In this document: positions 34,003 through 43,318 of the stretch, one piece after another
Numbering within the stretch: position 1 is the stretch's first letter
Layout of the letters: the number at the start of each line of letters is the position of its first letter
Assembly (NCBI GenBank): GCA_050251195.1
Contig: JBFWNG010000013.1
Location: 1-64,000 of the forward strand
Source: JBFWNG01 sp050251195
GTDB taxonomy: Bacteria > Bdellovibrionota_B > Oligoflexia > Oligoflexales > Oligoflexaceae
Direction of reading: 5' to 3'
DNA length: 64,000 bases
Made by a program: the position numbers and the translations under genes
Notes under the pieces: model-generated
Told to the model about the DNA's origin: nothing
Seen by the model: the letters and a program-made list of their open reading frames with translations, nothing else
Databases searched by the model: none

Positions 34003-36536
34003 CGCAACCGTTTCAAAATTTCTGGCAAATGTATCTGATCCTTCTTATAGTCCGTTGTCAACGCGACCATAAGAATATTGATAAATGTACGCACGTCGTT
34101 TTCATGAGACTGAGTACCAAAGCAGGTCTCGGTCCTTTGGTTTGTAAGAAGGGCGTTGGCAAGTGAAAACGGCGCGGCAAGCAGCGCTAATCGTCCGTCG
34201 TAGTGATAACCCCACCAATATTGGTTCTCACAGACCGGAAGTGTATCGAGTAGATGAAAGCTTCGCATGAGTTCATGGTCGGGCGGAATGACCTGCCATT
34301 GTCCGTCAAGCTGGTTGACGCCTTCGGTCAGTCCCTTGAGCTCTTCTAATGATGTTGCGTTCTCAATTATGAGGAGGCCGCCGCGGTAAATCCAAGAAAC
34401 AAGGTCTGATTTGATCTTGCCATTCTGCGTCACCGCATGTGGATTAAACGCCCAAATCCACGGATGTTGAAGGGTGTCCTTTTGCACGGTATCGGAGAAA
34501 TAAATCTTGTCGCTTATGGTAATACTGGTTCTTCCCGAGACTTCTTTCGCGATGAACGCGCTGGAGTACTCAGTTTTCGGATATCCAACCATGTTGAGGT
34601 AAATCGAAGCGGAGCCGTCGTCGGAAAAGCCGAAGGCAAGAAGAACAACCGCTGCGCCCGCCGCAGCTCGTTTTCTCCTTGCTTTGGCAGCGAGGAAGAA
34701 GAATTTTCCGATGGCCTCGATAACAGATGCCAACGCGACAACGGCAATACATATCTTTATCCAAAAGGTAGGATCGCTTTTGAATTGACCGGCTGATAGA
34801 TTCTCGGCTGCATTAGAATCTCCAGGATACCAGAGTGGGGGAAGCGATTCTGATTCTAAAGTAGCTAGCAAACTTTCTCCCATGGGAACATTTGTCGGCT
34901 CGACGACATCAGCAGCTGTTGATATATCATCAATTCTCGGAATGAGATCCTTCTTCTCAAGTTCACCGGATTTTATCACGTTTTGCCATTCAAGGACGTT
35001 TTTTATGAACAGCGGAAACTTCAGGTAGGAGATATTTGTCCCAGCGAATGGTCTTAACGGAACGGTGAATGCTAGGATTTCTACACCCTTGTCGCGTGGA
35101 ACGTATTTCCAAGCAATCGATTCAAGTGCTTTGCCTACATTGCCCCCAACTTGTTTGGCGTCAAAGGAAGTCAACGCCGCAATCCAGTCTTCGCGACTGC
35201 GAACGTCGCTGCAGAACTCCGATGTTATTCCTGAAAGTTGGGTCAGGCATTTGCACAGATAGGAGTAGTTTGAATTCTCGCCGTGTGGCGCGAGCCAAAT
35301 CTTTGTGACTCCGCCTTTGCTTAACCCTTGGTCGCCGTTGATCGAAGGGCAAAAACTAGTACCTTCGCTGTCCAGGCCGCCCAAAAGGATCCACAATGGA
35401 TAGTGCTCATAATCGAAGTTTTCATCTGGAGCTTTGTCAAACGCGCGCACCTTAAAGCCCAGTGTTTCTAAGCTCGTGGAAATATGATGGTTGGGGTTGT
35501 CCAGGAAGTTCTCGCCAATAGGGTGTGAAATAACGAGTAGCTCTTGTTTTATCCCACTCGCGGAAGTGAAATAAGTGTTGTCCATGGCTAAGCCGTCATT
35601 AACTACCAACTCCCATTTCAGAAACTGTTCATTGGCTAGCATACGGGAATTAAGACTCGTTTCGGGCCAGTCTACCTTTACTTGTGTCTGGCGTGTTCCT
35701 GCCTGCATGTACCAGGGCGTTTCTTTCAGCACATTTTGCCCGTACGCCACCTTCAGAGTGCCGCTGACGTCGTTCTCTAAAGGCTGGTTTGCAAGTATCT
35801 CGATCTCCCAATCGATTGTTGGGGAAAAGGGGGCGGACGTAAATTCGGCTTTGTTAACGAAGAAATTAACGGGACGCGAGGAGTCTTCAAAATGTGACGG
35901 GTAGTAGAAGAAATCAGTGTTTTCTTTGAGAAAGGTCCAGTTGAAATCCTTCCATGAATGAAGGTCCGCGTCGGAAACAATAATAAGCTTGTCGATCTTT
36001 TGTCCCGCCTGAAGGTACTTTGCCATCCATTTGCTAATCTTAATGCCTGACCTGTGAAACCCTAGGTCCGTCAAATACTTCTGCAGATTCATATCTTCGG
36101 AGAACGCGACCGTGTCGCCGTGACTGGTGCTGATCGTGATTGAGTTTTCTTTGCCTATGGAGCGCACCATGCTGTCGATGCGCTGGCTGTATGTGGACAT
36201 ATCGAGGTCTCGAGCAACAGAAGGACTCAGATCGACCAAAACGTGGTAGTTTTCGCCCTTGGGACTTTTGTCAGCTTCTATTGTCCGTGTGGGTTTCAGC
36301 GTAAAAAATGCCATTACGAGCGCTGCCAGGAGGAACATGAGAAAGCTCAATAGAGGGGGAGGGACAAAAGTTAGCTTTGGTACCTGCTTCCTTTCTTCTT
36401 CGATGACCCTGAGCGTTGGTAACCAGATTTTCTGTCGCTTGAGCCGAACAAGGAACCAGATAACGATACTAGTTCCCAGAAGAGCGAGGAGGCTGCCGGT
36501 AATTGACGTGAATGCGGAAAAATGTAGATTCAGCAT
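33999..36536 (-). CDS. BatA-like N-terminus fused to a C-terminal DUF4159 domain
   Basis: An 845-residue membrane protein. The start is BatA-like: one helix, the RRKRxKxWxP-like VRLKRQKIWLPTL, a second helix LLSFLMFLLAALVMAFF, then a vWA-type strand YHVLVDLSPSVARDLD (the MIDAS D-x-S-x-S is intact). After a long middle region and another helix near residue 605, the C-terminal 200 residues match DUF4159: HPWIWAFNPHAV, IYRGGLLIIEN and the later VIPPDHELMRSFHLL. The DUF4159 fusion is familiar from alphaproteobacterial MoxR operons. The likely role is an envelope or protein-maturation complex powered by the MoxR ATPase. It follows DUF58 by 6 bases. Confidence 0.82.
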   Translation of the reverse strand: MLNLHFSAFTSITGSLLALLGTSIVIWFLVRLKRQKIWLPTLRVIEEERKQVPKLTFVPPPLLSFLMFLLAALVMAFFTLKPTRTIEADKSPKGENYHVLVDLSPSVARDLDMSTYSQRIDSMVRSIGKENSITISTSHGDTVAFSEDMNLQKYLTDLGFHRSGIKISKWMAKYLQAGQKIDKLIIVSDADLHSWKDFNWTFLKENTDFFYYPSHFEDSSRPVNFFVNKAEFTSAPFSPTIDWEIEILANQPLENDVSGTLKVAYGQNVLKETPWYMQAGTRQTQVKVDWPETSLNSRMLANEQFLKWELVVNDGLAMDNTYFTSASGIKQELLVISHPIGENFLDNPNHHISTSLETLGFKVRAFDKAPDENFDYEHYPLWILLGGLDSEGTSFCPSINGDQGLSKGGVTKIWLAPHGENSNYSYLCKCLTQLSGITSEFCSDVRSREDWIAALTSFDAKQVGGNVGKALESIAWKYVPRDKGVEILAFTVPLRPFAGTNISYLKFPLFIKNVLEWQNVIKSGELEKKDLIPRIDDISTAADVVEPTNVPMGESLLATLESESLPPLWYPGDSNAAENLSAGQFKSDPTFWIKICIAVVALASVIEAIGKFFFLAAKARRKRAAAGAAVVLLAFGFSDDGSASIYLNMVGYPKTEYSSAFIAKEVSGRTSITISDKIYFSDTVQKDTLQHPWIWAFNPHAVTQNGKIKSDLVSWIYRGGLLIIENATSLEELKGLTEGVNQLDGQWQVIPPDHELMRSFHLLDTLPVCENQYWWGYHYDGRLALLAAPFSLANALLTNQRTETCFGTQSHENDVRTFINILMVALTTDYKKDQIHLPEILKRLR

Positions 36537-36542
36537 GTGCTC

Positions 36543-37442
36543 TTACCCAGCTTCAAGATAGAAAGTCACAACTTTATGAAAGTACGATATGGGCGAGTTG
36601 TCGGTGAGAAAGACGTAGTCGCTGCCTACTTTTCGAAGGCTACCCGTAAGCTTGTGTTTCCATTTCTCAAGCTCAGATTTATAAAATCCGTTGTGCTTAA
36701 GAGCGCTTCCCAAATACTCTTTTCGATCTCGTTCATAGTCGAAGTAACAGATTTCGTCTTGCGTCCACTCTATTTCATCCTCAAGCGATGAAAGAATATG
36801 AATGAAAATTTTTCGTCTGCTTGTGGAGAAGAAAGCCGGCAGGTTGTCGTTCAAGGCGTCAGACAAGAAATAGACCATATCGGGACGGCCAAGTCTCAGA
36901 GGATCAAAAGCTTGCACAAAACCGGTATGTTCAAGATCGAACGCATTCTTGGTTAGGTGTTCAAAAATTTGGAGGACATCGCTCGAAGAAGATGCGATAA
37001 GCTTCTGCATCCCTTGTGCTCCGGCAGCGTTCTTGGTGAGAACGATGTTTACGCGGTCCCCTGATTTAAGGTGAAAGTAGCAAAGATTGAGCGCAAGTCT
37101 CGTCGCAATTTCACGCTTCGTCGGCGTCGCATTGGCAAGTTCCATGCTGGGCACGGGCCAATTCATCGTATCAGACCAGTCAATTCCGATAACGACGTTT
37201 GCTCGAGCGTTATCTCTCTTCTCTCGCACAATGGCTTGATCGGTACGCGCAAACACTTTCCAGTCGATCAGTCGAGGCGGATCTCCCGGCATATACTGTC
37301 TGCTAAAAGCAGGGAATCGATCGGGTTTTCTCATCTTTAAAAAGAAGCTGCCGTGATGGACGGGAGTATTCTTGGTTCCGATGCCCTCCGGATCCACGGC
37401 GTCCACGGGTCTGAGATTGCGCAAAGTGCCCTTAGGATTCAT
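36543..37442 (-). CDS. DUF58 domain protein
   Basis: A 299-residue cytoplasmic or peripheral protein of the DUF58 family. The family signature PGDPPRLIDWKVFARTDQAIVRE (about residues 50-72) is intact and is followed by a vWA-like VVIGIDWSDTMNWP with a D-x-S motif. DUF58 proteins nearly always pair with MoxR AAA+ ATPases, and it is presumed that MoxR remodels or loads them. The start overlaps the MoxR stop by 4 bases, so translation is coupled. No membrane helix is evident, in contrast to longer DUF58 proteins. Confidence 0.9.
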   Translation of the reverse strand: MNPKGTLRNLRPVDAVDPEGIGTKNTPVHHGSFFLKMRKPDRFPAFSRQYMPGDPPRLIDWKVFARTDQAIVREKRDNARANVVIGIDWSDTMNWPVPSMELANATPTKREIATRLALNLCYFHLKSGDRVNIVLTKNAAGAQGMQKLIASSSSDVLQIFEHLTKNAFDLEHTGFVQAFDPLRLGRPDMVYFLSDALNDNLPAFFSTSRRKIFIHILSSLEDEIEWTQDEICYFDYERDRKEYLGSALKHNGFYKSELEKWKHKLTGSLRKVGSDYVFLTDNSPISYFHKVVTFYLEAG

Positions 37443-38479
37443 GCAATTCCCTTGGCGATGAAATCGTATTTTTCGACGATCTGTCCAAGAAGTCGATCCA
37501 CAAGCGAATCCTCGGTGTAACCGTTGTTGACGCCCTCGGGAGTAAGTCGTAGGCGATGGCGCAATACAGGCTTTGCAAGTCGCTCAATATGTTTCCATCG
37601 AACTGTTTCTGACTTGTCGATCAGAGCCATTGCCTTTGCCGTCGACACTAAGCTTATTCCTGCTCTCGGGCCAGCGCCGTACCATATGCAGGGTTTGATT
37701 TCTTCAGGGCAGCTGGCGTCTGTTGGACGGGTGGATCGCACAAGGTCACGGACGACATGCAACAGTTCGTCGGCGATGGAAATCTGCCGACATGTCGCAA
37801 CCAATTGCAGAGTGTCTTCCAATGTCAGAATCGGTTTGAGCTCCGGTTTTGCCTGAAATTCTCCAGCGAGCCTATTGGAGTTGTGAGCGATCAATATTCT
37901 GTCTTCAGCCGCAGCGTCGGGATAGTCTACGAGAGAGTGCAGCATGAAGCGGTCAAGTTGGGCTTCAGGTAGAGGAAATGTTCCCTCGGACTCAAATGGG
38001 TTTTGAGTGGCAAAGACCATGAAAGGCTGCGGAAGCTTGTGGGTAATACCGTTGACAGTGCAGTTCTTTTCTTGCATTGCCTCGAGCAAAGCCGATTGTG
38101 TCCTTGGCGACGCTCGGTTTATCTCGTCCGCGAGCATCAAGTTCGTGAACACGGGCCCCTTCGAAAAATCGAAACTACGCTTTCCCGAAACGGCGTCGAG
38201 GTTCAGAATATCCGTTCCGATAATGTCAGAAGGCAACAAATCGGGAGTAAACTGCACGCGACCGAACTGGAGTCCAAGAGATTGTGAAAATATCCGGACA
38301 AGCGTGGTCTTCGCGAGACCGGGAGCGCCCGTGATAAGAATATGCCCTTCAACGAGAAAGCAACACAGCGCTTCGTCGACGAGGTGCTTCTGGCCGAAAA
38401 TCTGTGTGTTTATTTGCTGCCTCAGTTTGTCGGCAAGATCCGCACAAGCGGTAAAACCATATTCGGATGCATGGCTCAT
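37439..38479 (-). CDS. MoxR family AAA+ ATPase
   Basis: A 346-residue cytoplasmic ATPase and first gene of a four-gene minus-strand operon. Walker A is ITGAPGLAKTTLVR (about residues 53-66), with Ala where GKT-type loops usually have Gly. Walker B is LMLADEINRASPRTQSALLEAMQE, and VFATQNPFESEGTFPLPEAQLDRF contains sensor 1 and the arginine finger region. MoxR proteins act as chaperones in metal insertion or assembly of vWA-containing partners. The gene is followed by DUF58, BatA-DUF4159 and the vWA/GATase-like gene with 4- to 6-base junctions. It is divergent from the pilin-like gene. Confidence 0.93.
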   Translation of the reverse strand: MSHASEYGFTACADLADKLRQQINTQIFGQKHLVDEALCCFLVEGHILITGAPGLAKTTLVRIFSQSLGLQFGRVQFTPDLLPSDIIGTDILNLDAVSGKRSFDFSKGPVFTNLMLADEINRASPRTQSALLEAMQEKNCTVNGITHKLPQPFMVFATQNPFESEGTFPLPEAQLDRFMLHSLVDYPDAAAEDRILIAHNSNRLAGEFQAKPELKPILTLEDTLQLVATCRQISIADELLHVVRDLVRSTRPTDASCPEEIKPCIWYGAGPRAGISLVSTAKAMALIDKSETVRWKHIERLAKPVLRHRLRLTPEGVNNGYTEDSLVDRLLGQIVEKYDFIAKGIA

Positions 38480-38632
38480 GATTTTAGCTCCCTGTTTCGT
38501 TCGGGTGTCCTAAATTCCAAGAAATCTTTCTTTTTATCTTACCTCAGAAGTTACCTAAAGTCTCCGGCGATGTCAGTGGATTAGAGTTTTCAGCGGCTGT
38601 ATGGTCTTCGAACGATGGGCTAAGGAGGACCA

Positions 38633-38836
38633 ATGAAAAAAGCGTTTTTAAATGAAGGGATGTTAAGAGGTGCTCAAACGGGTGGCGCTGCCATTGAGTA
38701 CATCATCGTATCGATCTTCGCTATTGTTGTGGCGGCAGGGGGAATCACTCTCGTGTCAAAGGCCATCAAGAAGCAGATAGAGGAGATACAACAGAAATAT
38801 GGCATTGAGATCGACGCCGATTGGCCCGTTTTTTAG
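38633..38836 (+). CDS. Small Flp/TadE-type pilin-like protein
   Basis: A 67-residue protein with a very good AAGGAGG Shine-Dalgarno site. After a basic leader comes GGAAIEYIIVSIFAIVVAAGGITLV, where Gly-(x)-A-A-I-E-Y plus a hydrophobic helix is the hallmark of Flp/type IVb pilins. In these proteins a prepilin peptidase cuts after the Gly and Glu is kept at position 5. The remaining 20 residues are an amphipathic helix. No tad/cpa assembly or peptidase genes are in the window, so it may act as a minor pilin or depend on genes elsewhere. The next gene begins 3 bases after its stop. Confidence 0.7.
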   Translation: MKKAFLNEGMLRGAQTGGAAIEYIIVSIFAIVVAAGGITLVSKAIKKQIEEIQQKYGIEIDADWPVF

Positions 38837-38839
38837 GGC

Positions 38840-39190
38840 ATGTTCTTGAGGTGGGTCGTTTTGGCGATCGTCCTTTTGCAGTACGTCGGTTTGCGCGTTC
38901 ACGGTGTAAAGTCTCAAAGCCTAATGGAAAATTTTTTTTCATACAGCTTGACCTTGAAGAGAGACCCGGAGGCATTTAGGGAGCAACATTGCAGAAACTA
39001 TTCGCCATCTGCCTGTTCCATAACCGTGGACTGGATTGAAAGTGGCGAGTGGAAATCCATTTGCGGGGCAGGCAGCTACGAACACCGACTCCCTCGATAC
39101 TGGAGGATTGTTGCCCGCTGCCCCGTTCCGCTATTTTTGTTGAAGGGTTTGGATCTTCCTCTTTCGATATCGCGAACAATCTATCGGTGA
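38840..39190 (+). CDS. Secreted protein following the pilin-like gene (may be frameshifted)
   Basis: A 116-residue protein with an N-terminal signal peptide (FLRWVVLAIVLLQYVGLRVHG) and four cysteines in the middle. It starts 3 bases after the pilin-like stop, so the two genes are almost certainly one transcript. The end reads less like protein than a neighbouring frame. From about 39130 the -1 frame gives FVEGFGSSSFDIANNLSVK and runs to a stop at 39243, which reads like a natural C-terminus. A T-run at 39132-39137 is a likely slippage site or sequencing error. I would expect a 130-residue product if it is read through. Function unknown. Confidence 0.55.
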   Translation: MFLRWVVLAIVLLQYVGLRVHGVKSQSLMENFFSYSLTLKRDPEAFREQHCRNYSPSACSITVDWIESGEWKSICGAGSYEHRLPRYWRIVARCPVPLFLLKGLDLPLSISRTIYR

Positions 39191-39192
39191 AG

Positions 39193-39696
39193 CTAGAGGA
39201 ACAATTCAGGGTTGAAAGTTATGTCGGTAGACCCATAGTTTAGGCCGGTTTTATGGAACTCGCTCGTGACCTGGCTTCGGTGGTGGGTTTGGTGGTTGAA
39301 CATATGCATGAAAAAAAACGATCGCTGCATTTTCCTGAGTTTTCCGAGCTTCTTATTCTCGAAGTCCAGTTCTAGGTTGAGCCAATCCTGAGAATACCCT
39401 TCCGCTTCAAGCACGAGCCGATTGTCAAACTCAGCGCGAGCGTATCTCAGATCCTCAAAGTTGACATAGGGAATGGCCTCAAAGGAAATATATTTAGGCT
39501 TTCCTGTTTTAATGAGCTCATAGAGAGAGGTATCAATGGCAATAATATGATTCAGAGTTGCGTGGATGGAGCCAAAGAACATTCCGCGGTTTTTCTTTCG
39601 TTCTTCCTCCCCAATCTTCTGGCAAAGTTTGTAGGTCGCATCGTTTTGCCAGCGATTGTACTTGGCCATCTCTTTAACGTATTGTGGCGTTACCAT
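39193..39696 (-). CDS. DinB/DUF664-like family protein
   Basis: A 167-residue four-helix-bundle protein. Family signs are YNRWQNDATYKLC near the start, SIHATLNHIIAID with a first metal-ligand His, and the C-terminal HMFNHQTHHRSQVTSEFHKTG with the two later His residues. DinB-like proteins bind a divalent metal, and several are thiol-dependent transferases; the substrate here is unknown. They are usually cytoplasmic and often stress-related. It is convergent with the pilin-partner gene, with overlap if that gene is read in the shifted frame. A GGAG-containing stretch precedes the ATG. Confidence 0.85.
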   Translation of the reverse strand: MVTPQYVKEMAKYNRWQNDATYKLCQKIGEEERKKNRGMFFGSIHATLNHIIAIDTSLYELIKTGKPKYISFEAIPYVNFEDLRYARAEFDNRLVLEAEGYSQDWLNLELDFENKKLGKLRKMQRSFFFMHMFNHQTHHRSQVTSEFHKTGLNYGSTDITFNPELFL

Positions 39697-39715
39697 TTCT
39701 CCTCCTCTCTTCGAT

Positions 39716-41596
39716 TTATTGCAGTGAAGCCCCGGAGGCTAAAATATTGGCCTGATAATTCGATTGCGTGTAGTCGGTGGGCATCCCCAGCTGAGAACAC
39801 GCTAATTGGTAGTAGTAACCGCGTGCACCCATTAGGGTTTCGTGGTTCCCAGCTTCCACAATAACGCCCTTCTTAAATACAAGAATCTGCGAACATTGAA
39901 GAATCGTGTTGAGTCTGTGAGCGATTATAAAGCAGGTCCGATTCTTAAGGATAGTCGAAATCGCGCCTTGGATAAGTTCTTCGCAAGACGGATCGATATT
40001 CGCGGTTGCTTCGTCGAGGATGAACAGCTGAGGGTCTTTTATGAGCATGCGCGTCAGCGCGATGAGTTGCTTTTCGCCCACGCTCAAGTTTTCGCCGCCG
40101 TCAAGAATTTGGAAATTCAGGCCATCGGGAAGCTTTTCAAGGATGTTGGATAAACCGGTTTGTTGGGCATAGCGTATGAGGTCTCTATCTGTCAGAGGGG
40201 CCTTTTGCGCTCCTCGGGCTACAATCAAGTTTTCTCGAAGAGTTCCTCCGAACACTATGACATCTTGCCCAACCATTCCAATTTGTGTGCGCAAACATTG
40301 TCGGTCCCAATCTTCTGTCGCAACGCCGTCAAAGAGAATCCTGCCGCGTGTTTTTGAATAGAGCTGGGGTATCAGATTTATGGTTGAGGTCTTTCCAGAC
40401 CCCGTTTCGCCGACGAGGCCCACCGACGCTCCCGGAGCAATTTCAAAACTGATTCCTTTTAATACGGGAGCGTCCTCGTTGTATGCCATATGGACTTCAT
40501 CAAATTCCACGTGGCCTTGCAAACGTGCTCGATATTTGCCGGAGGGGCCGAGATACTGCAGCTCCTCGCTTTCACTGAGCATCTTTTGAACTCGCTCGCT
40601 GGATGCGATAGCCTCTTGGATTACATGAACCTCTTGCGATATTTGCATGACCGGTCGCAAGATTCGCTCAGCATAGCGAACAAAGGCTACGACAATGCCG
40701 ACGGTTAAAGCACCCGCGAGAACCTTGGTCCCGCCAACCCAAAGAATCAGCGCCACGGGAAGGCCGCAAAGAAAAGCGGCGCTCGGACGGATAAAGCTGT
40801 TCCAGTTTGTTATACAGATGCCGGCGTTTCGAACGTCGTCGTTAAGTTTGTCATAACTCCTAAAGCTCCACGACTCGAGCCCAAAAATCTTAATGAGAGG
40901 AAAACCGTTGATGTATTCCGCAGTTTTTGCGTTGAGAGTTGAAGATCGAATTTTGTGTTCTCTAACCCAATGGATCACCGGTTTTTTCGTGAGAATAGTA
41001 ATGGCAACTGCCGGCAAGCACGACGCGATCACGATCAGGCCGACGCCAACGTCGGTGAAGAGCATTGCCAAAATAACCGTAAAAATCGTGATGAATGCGT
41101 TTACAATGCGCGCCAGAGGGCCAGTAAAGAATTTTTCGATGCCCTCGATGTCGCTGGTTAACCTCGTGATCGTTCGCCCCAGTGGTTGTCTATCAAAATA
41201 GGGGATGGGAAGCTTTGTGATCTTCTCAAAAAGATCAATTCTGATTTTGTATGCGATCTGGTTGGTTATTTTTGCAAGATTGATTCTGCCGATATACATC
41301 AAACCGACGTTTATCGTTTCTAAGAAGAGGATGATCGCAGCAAGAGTATAAATCTGGGTTGTGTTCTTCTCAGGGCGAAGAAATTCTTGCGCGAGGTCGC
41401 CGAGCGCCTTTGCCGAAAACATCAGAGCCATGGAAGAAAGAAGAACGAGCACCAAGGCGAATGCGAGTCCTAGCTTGAAAGGTCGGCTGTATCGAAGGAG
41501 GAGTACGAATGCCGACAATCCACTGCTGGCGATTTTGATTTCGTCTTCCCAAAACTCATAAGCGTTGCTGGGTTTTTTATTGGTGGTTTCTTTCAT
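39716..41596 (-). CDS. ABC exporter subunit 2 (permease-ATPase)
   Basis: A 626-residue half-transporter: six hydrophobic helices in the first 330 residues, then a nucleotide-binding domain. Walker A is GLVGETGSGKTSTINL, the signature region is ENLSVGEKQLIALTRML (LSVGE rather than LSGGQ), Walker B is FILDEATANIDP with the catalytic Glu, and the H-loop is IIAHRLNTIL. It overlaps the upstream partner gene by 20 bases. The pair resembles MdlA-MdlB or YheI-YheH heterodimers of drug or lipid exporters. The substrate is unknown. Its signature motif contributes to the partner's nucleotide site, which is the degenerate one. Confidence 0.92.
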   Translation of the reverse strand: MKETTNKKPSNAYEFWEDEIKIASSGLSAFVLLLRYSRPFKLGLAFALVLVLLSSMALMFSAKALGDLAQEFLRPEKNTTQIYTLAAIILFLETINVGLMYIGRINLAKITNQIAYKIRIDLFEKITKLPIPYFDRQPLGRTITRLTSDIEGIEKFFTGPLARIVNAFITIFTVILAMLFTDVGVGLIVIASCLPAVAITILTKKPVIHWVREHKIRSSTLNAKTAEYINGFPLIKIFGLESWSFRSYDKLNDDVRNAGICITNWNSFIRPSAAFLCGLPVALILWVGGTKVLAGALTVGIVVAFVRYAERILRPVMQISQEVHVIQEAIASSERVQKMLSESEELQYLGPSGKYRARLQGHVEFDEVHMAYNEDAPVLKGISFEIAPGASVGLVGETGSGKTSTINLIPQLYSKTRGRILFDGVATEDWDRQCLRTQIGMVGQDVIVFGGTLRENLIVARGAQKAPLTDRDLIRYAQQTGLSNILEKLPDGLNFQILDGGENLSVGEKQLIALTRMLIKDPQLFILDEATANIDPSCEELIQGAISTILKNRTCFIIAHRLNTILQCSQILVFKKGVIVEAGNHETLMGARGYYYQLACSQLGMPTDYTQSNYQANILASGASLQ

Positions 41597-43295
41597 CGTC
41601 CCCTAACCTCAGGCGCCCATCGTTCATCTCGTATACTTTTTTGCACATCTTAAGCGTCGATTTTCGATGAGCGACCCACACGACGCTATGGCCGTCAAAA
41701 TGTTCTCTAATCAAGTCTAACATAAACTCTTCTGTAATAGCGTCAACCGCGCTAAGGCAATCGTCCAGAAGTAAGATCCTCGGCTTTCGAAGTATGGCGC
41801 GGGCGATATTGAGCCTTTGTTTTTGACCTCCCGAGAGGTTCACGCCCCATTCTCCAATCCAGCTGTCAAGTTGTCCGTCGAATTCCGCGATGTCTTTGTC
41901 GACTTGCGCTATTCTCAGCGCGTTCCACAGATCGTCATCCGAATAATCCTCGCCCAGAGACAAGTTGTAACGTACAGACCCCGAGAAGATAAAAGGCTTC
42001 TGTGAAACGAGCAAAACCAGGCGCGATAACAATTCTCTGTTCATTTGACCAATATCGGTGCCGAGTATTCCTATACTTCCTTTGTAGTCTTCAAGGAGGC
42101 CGGATATGGCCTTGAGTAATGTCGATTTCCCGGATCCTATTGGTCCGGTTATGCCAATGAACTCTCCCCGTTCAATGCTCAACGAGACGTTGTCGAGAGC
42201 GGGCCCTTTGGCGTCGGGGTAAGTGAAGGAAAAATTCTGAATATCTAAAGTTTTTGCTGTTGCGTCTGTTTCGCTGAGTTCTTTTAAAGCCGAGGGATCA
42301 GGGCGGCCTTTCAGATTAAAAATTTCTGCCAGACGCCCATAACTAACCAGGCCCGTCTGCCATTCAGAAACGACCTGACCGAGTTCGAATAGCGGATTTT
42401 GCAATAAGAGAACGTACGATTGCATCGCCACGAATTCGCCAACTGTCACGTCGCCGGCAATGACCTTTTTGATTCCGTAAGTCAACAGCACTACGTAAGC
42501 AAAAAGAGTAGGCAATGCTCCAAGCGGAAATATTTGCCATTCGGTTCTAAGTACCTCAAAACGTTGATTTGCATAGGCTGTAGCTTCGTTTTTGAGTTTG
42601 GTTTGCCAAATGGCTTCGGAGCCAGTGCCTCGCTGTAGCTTTATGGTATTGATCGCTTGAGCAATTATTTCGGACAATGAAGACAGCTTGTTTTGCGCTT
42701 CCTCATGCAATCTTCCTTCCTTTTTTGTAAGGCGGGTGATCGGGCGAGGTAGAAAGGGCGCCGTGAGCAAACATAGGATGGTTAGCTCTACGTTCATCTG
42801 AAGCATCGAGATGACGGCAAGACTCGTGAAGAAGATAACGTCAAACGTCAGAACCAAGGTGAAACCGTGAATGAACCTTGCGTTTTTCCAATCTCCAATG
42901 GCCCTGTTCATGAGGTCGCCGAGAGAATAATTTTTGAAAATGGAAATGCTTTGATAGCGGAGAGCGTCCCAGAACTTGCTCTTAAGTTCGTATCCTGCAT
43001 TGTGGCTCGCACGCGCCAGAGTTTGCCTCCAGCCAATCCTACCTATGTACGCTACGAAAAGTGCCGCAACCATTCCCAAAAGGATATTGCCGAGCGTTTG
43101 TACCTTGTCCGAAGAAACAAAGAAGCTTGGGACCAGCGTCGACTTATCCGGAAAACTCAGAAAGTCCAGCGACCACTGAATGAATTTTGGAATGAGAATT
43201 TCGCTCGAATTCGTAATGAACACGAAGAAACCACCCCAAATATATACTTGCCAGTTACGGATGATATATTGGGCAAAAAGAGCTCTAGCTTTCAT
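41577..43295 (-). CDS. ABC exporter subunit 1 (permease-ATPase, one variant site)
   Basis: A 572-residue half-transporter with six N-terminal helices. Its nucleotide-binding domain has Walker A GITGPIGSGKSTLLKA, signature LSGGQKQRLNIARAIL, Walker B ILLLDDCLSAVDA and H-loop VVWVAHRKSTL. The residue after the Walker B Asp is Asp instead of the catalytic Glu, so this site probably hydrolyses ATP poorly. It forms the heterodimer with the downstream 626-residue subunit, as MdlA does with MdlB. First gene of a two-gene operon; fabI lies 23 bases upstream and may be cotranscribed. Confidence 0.92.
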   Translation of the reverse strand: MKARALFAQYIIRNWQVYIWGGFFVFITNSSEILIPKFIQWSLDFLSFPDKSTLVPSFFVSSDKVQTLGNILLGMVAALFVAYIGRIGWRQTLARASHNAGYELKSKFWDALRYQSISIFKNYSLGDLMNRAIGDWKNARFIHGFTLVLTFDVIFFTSLAVISMLQMNVELTILCLLTAPFLPRPITRLTKKEGRLHEEAQNKLSSLSEIIAQAINTIKLQRGTGSEAIWQTKLKNEATAYANQRFEVLRTEWQIFPLGALPTLFAYVVLLTYGIKKVIAGDVTVGEFVAMQSYVLLLQNPLFELGQVVSEWQTGLVSYGRLAEIFNLKGRPDPSALKELSETDATAKTLDIQNFSFTYPDAKGPALDNVSLSIERGEFIGITGPIGSGKSTLLKAISGLLEDYKGSIGILGTDIGQMNRELLSRLVLLVSQKPFIFSGSVRYNLSLGEDYSDDDLWNALRIAQVDKDIAEFDGQLDSWIGEWGVNLSGGQKQRLNIARAILRKPRILLLDDCLSAVDAITEEFMLDLIREHFDGHSVVWVAHRKSTLKMCKKVYEMNDGRLRLGDDERNHQ

Positions 43296-43318
43296 TTACA
43301 CCATTTCTAGGGCCGCGC

